Below, piece after piece: positions 6,016 to 6,898 of a DNA stretch of 6,898 bases. The notes under the pieces are model-generated. The model was given only the letters and a program-made list of their open reading frames with translations. It was not told the DNA's origin and made no database searches. Source of the stretch: an uncultured Methanosarcinales archaeon (GTDB lineage Archaea > Halobacteriota > Methanosarcinia > Methanotrichales > Methanotrichaceae); the NCBI GenBank assembly GCA_937864385.1, contig CALMJN010000198.1:1-6898 (forward strand). Reading direction: 5' to 3'. Position 1 is the stretch's first letter; each line of letters opens with the position of its first letter. Both the position numbers and the translations under genes were made by a program.

Positions 6016-6705
6016 TTGCCTCTGCCCAAAAGCAGCGATATGCAAAGACCGGTGAGCATTGTGGTCCCTTTCCGACTGGATGGGGCCAAGAGCCGGCTCT
6101 CACCAGCCCTGGCCGTCAATGAACGCAGAGAGATGGCCCTGGCCATGCTCAGAGATGTCCTGGCTTGCATAGGACAGTTCGGCAACCTGACCGTCCTCAC
6201 CCGTCCAGGATGGGATATAGGAGAAGATAGATGGCGGGAGCAGGCCGGACAGGATATCAAAATAATGCCCTCCGATCTGGAATTAAACGATGCCCTCAAT
6301 ATGGTGATTGAAAGAGAAATCCTACAGGGATGGAGGCGGGACCTGCTCATAGTCATGGCCGATCTGGCCATTCTGGAAAAGGGCGACATCGAGGGCATTC
6401 TAAGCTGCCCGGGTGATGTGGTGCTCTGCCCGGGGCGGGGGGGAGGAACCAATATGATTCTGATCAGAAGCCCCAGATTTCGTACCTGCTACCAGGGACT
6501 GAGCTATCCCAAACACAAAGACCTCGCCAGGAAGATGGACCTGTGCCTATCCGTATACGAGTCCTTCCGGGCCGGCTGCGATATAGACCGGCCAGAGGAT
6601 CTGGCGGAGATCCTGTTGCACGGCAAGGGAGAGGCTAGATCTCTGCTGGAGAAATGGGGATTCCAGCTCTCTGATGATAAATTCAATTGGCAGCGCCGAG
6701 CATAA
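6016..6705 (+). CDS. cofC: 2-phospho-L-lactate (or PEP) guanylyltransferase
   Basis: Nucleotidyltransferase that joins GTP to 2-phospho-L-lactate (phosphoenolpyruvate in some lineages), making the GDP-linked donor that CofD transfers to the deazaflavin Fo. This is the step set two before CofE. Motifs of the family are AKSRLSP (24-30) in the nucleotide-binding N-terminus, LNDALN (90-95), LIVMADLAIL (111-120), CPGRGGGTN (138-146), and DIDRPEDL (189-196) near the C-terminus. Total length is 229 residues from TTG 6016, which has an AGGA ten bases upstream. ATG 6040 would give 221 residues and an N-terminus (MQRPVSIVVPF) closer to the family norm but lacks a ribosome site, so the start is uncertain by eight codons. 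Being next to cofE makes this an F420 module; cofD and the Fo synthase genes are elsewhere. It is the last gene of the operon. Confidence 0.93.
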   Translation: MPLPKSSDMQRPVSIVVPFRLDGAKSRLSPALAVNERREMALAMLRDVLACIGQFGNLTVLTRPGWDIGEDRWREQAGQDIKIMPSDLELNDALNMVIEREILQGWRRDLLIVMADLAILEKGDIEGILSCPGDVVLCPGRGGGTNMILIRSPRFRTCYQGLSYPKHKDLARKMDLCLSVYESFRAGCDIDRPEDLAEILLHGKGEARSLLEKWGFQLSDDKFNWQRRA

Positions 6706-6730
6706 GCGGCAAGGGCATGGATAAGCTCGA

Positions 6731-6776
6731 TTCCAGATAGACCTGGAAACGATGATCGTCCGGCCATGATGCCGGG
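6731..6776 (+). terminator. Two tandem short hairpins downstream of cofC
   Basis: TTCCAG (6731-6736) pairs perfectly with CTGGAA (6743-6748) across a 6-base loop. CCGGC (6760-6764) pairs with GCCGG (6771-6775), plus a possible flanking G-U pair, also across six bases. They start 26 bases after the cofC stop and could mark the transcript end or stabilise the 3' end. No long T-run follows, only GATTTAATT, so calling this a terminator is tentative. Confidence 0.3.
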
Positions 6777-6848
6777 ATTTAATTGGAAGAATGAGAAGCA
6801 TGCGACCACTACATGGCCACGGGGAGCTTGAATCAAGTCTTAAGTAGA

Positions 6849-6869
6849 TTTACCCTCAGGTACGGTAAA
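6849..6869. repeat. Inverted repeat TTTACC/GGTAAA before the AT-rich window end
   Basis: TTTACC (6849-6854) is perfectly complementary to GGTAAA (6864-6869) with nine bases between. It is followed directly by a strongly AT-rich stretch (6866-6898) that itself contains AATAAT/ATTATT arms (6869-6874 and 6881-6886). The arrangement looks like an intergenic promoter or operator region for a gene beyond the window. No coding sequence is supported between 6706 and 6898. Confidence 0.35.
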
Positions 6870-6898
6870 ATAATATTTCAATTATTATGTTATTGCAA

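Noticed and set aside
5517..6452. Long open frame of 311 codons on the minus strand across cofE and cofC
   Set aside because: It runs antisense to two clearly recognised enzymes, gives a Ser/Arg/Pro-rich product with no recognisable motif, and has no fitting promoter. It is a codon-bias shadow.
6659..6736. GATTCCAG occurring at the end of cofC and again just after it, with loosely similar following bases
   Set aside because: Only eight exact bases match and the rest aligns poorly, so a partial duplication is not supported.
6504..6836. Minus-strand open frame of 110 codons reaching from the cofC end into the intergenic tail
   Set aside because: Most of it is antisense to cofC, and the remainder has no recognisable protein features or clear ribosome site.

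Overview
This window reads as the chromosome of a methanogenic euryarchaeon, most plausibly of the Methanosarcinales/Methanotrichales group (Methanothrix-like). The evidence is the gene set: an archaea-only GatD, an archaeal uL16 (L10e), an aIF2 beta with an added TRAM domain, and two enzymes of coenzyme F420 synthesis. AT-rich TATA/BRE-like elements precede the genes, Shine-Dalgarno sites are GGAGG/AGGTG-like, Ile ATA codons are frequent, and TTG/GTG starts are common. The lineage is an inference; no rRNA is present to confirm it.

Layout. 19-771 (+) is a DUF1614-type multi-pass membrane protein at the left edge. A 221-base non-coding stretch follows. It holds a TATA-like element, a perfect 10-bp inverted repeat near the predicted transcription start, and repeated CTCCTA motifs. 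It precedes an aldo/keto reductase (993-1841, +). An ITPase/XTPase house-cleaning gene (1863-2402, -) converges on the reductase and diverges from gatD (2556-3797, +), with a shared promoter region between them. GatD is the asparaginase-like subunit of archaeal Glu-tRNA(Gln) amidotransferase; its partner gatE is not in the window.

The right half is a tight same-strand operon, with gaps of 13, 3, 5 and 16 bases: uL16 (3864-4379), aIF2 beta-TRAM (4393-5019), an unrecognised 76-residue acidic protein (5023-5253), cofE (5259-5999) and cofC (6016-6705). A clear TATA box and a perfect 6-3-6 palindrome sit just upstream of uL16. CofC makes the activated lactyl or enolpyruvyl donor used to form F420-0, and CofE adds the gamma-linked glutamates. 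The operon therefore couples ribosome/initiation components to the methanogenic hydride carrier. The last 193 bases carry no supportable gene but hold several short perfect hairpins and an AT-rich end.

No CRISPR array, tRNA, rRNA, insertion sequence or phage gene was seen. The most interesting unexplained items are the structured leader of the aldo/keto reductase, the palindrome at the uL16 promoter, and the small protein between aIF2 beta and cofE. None of these amounts to proof of a new system.
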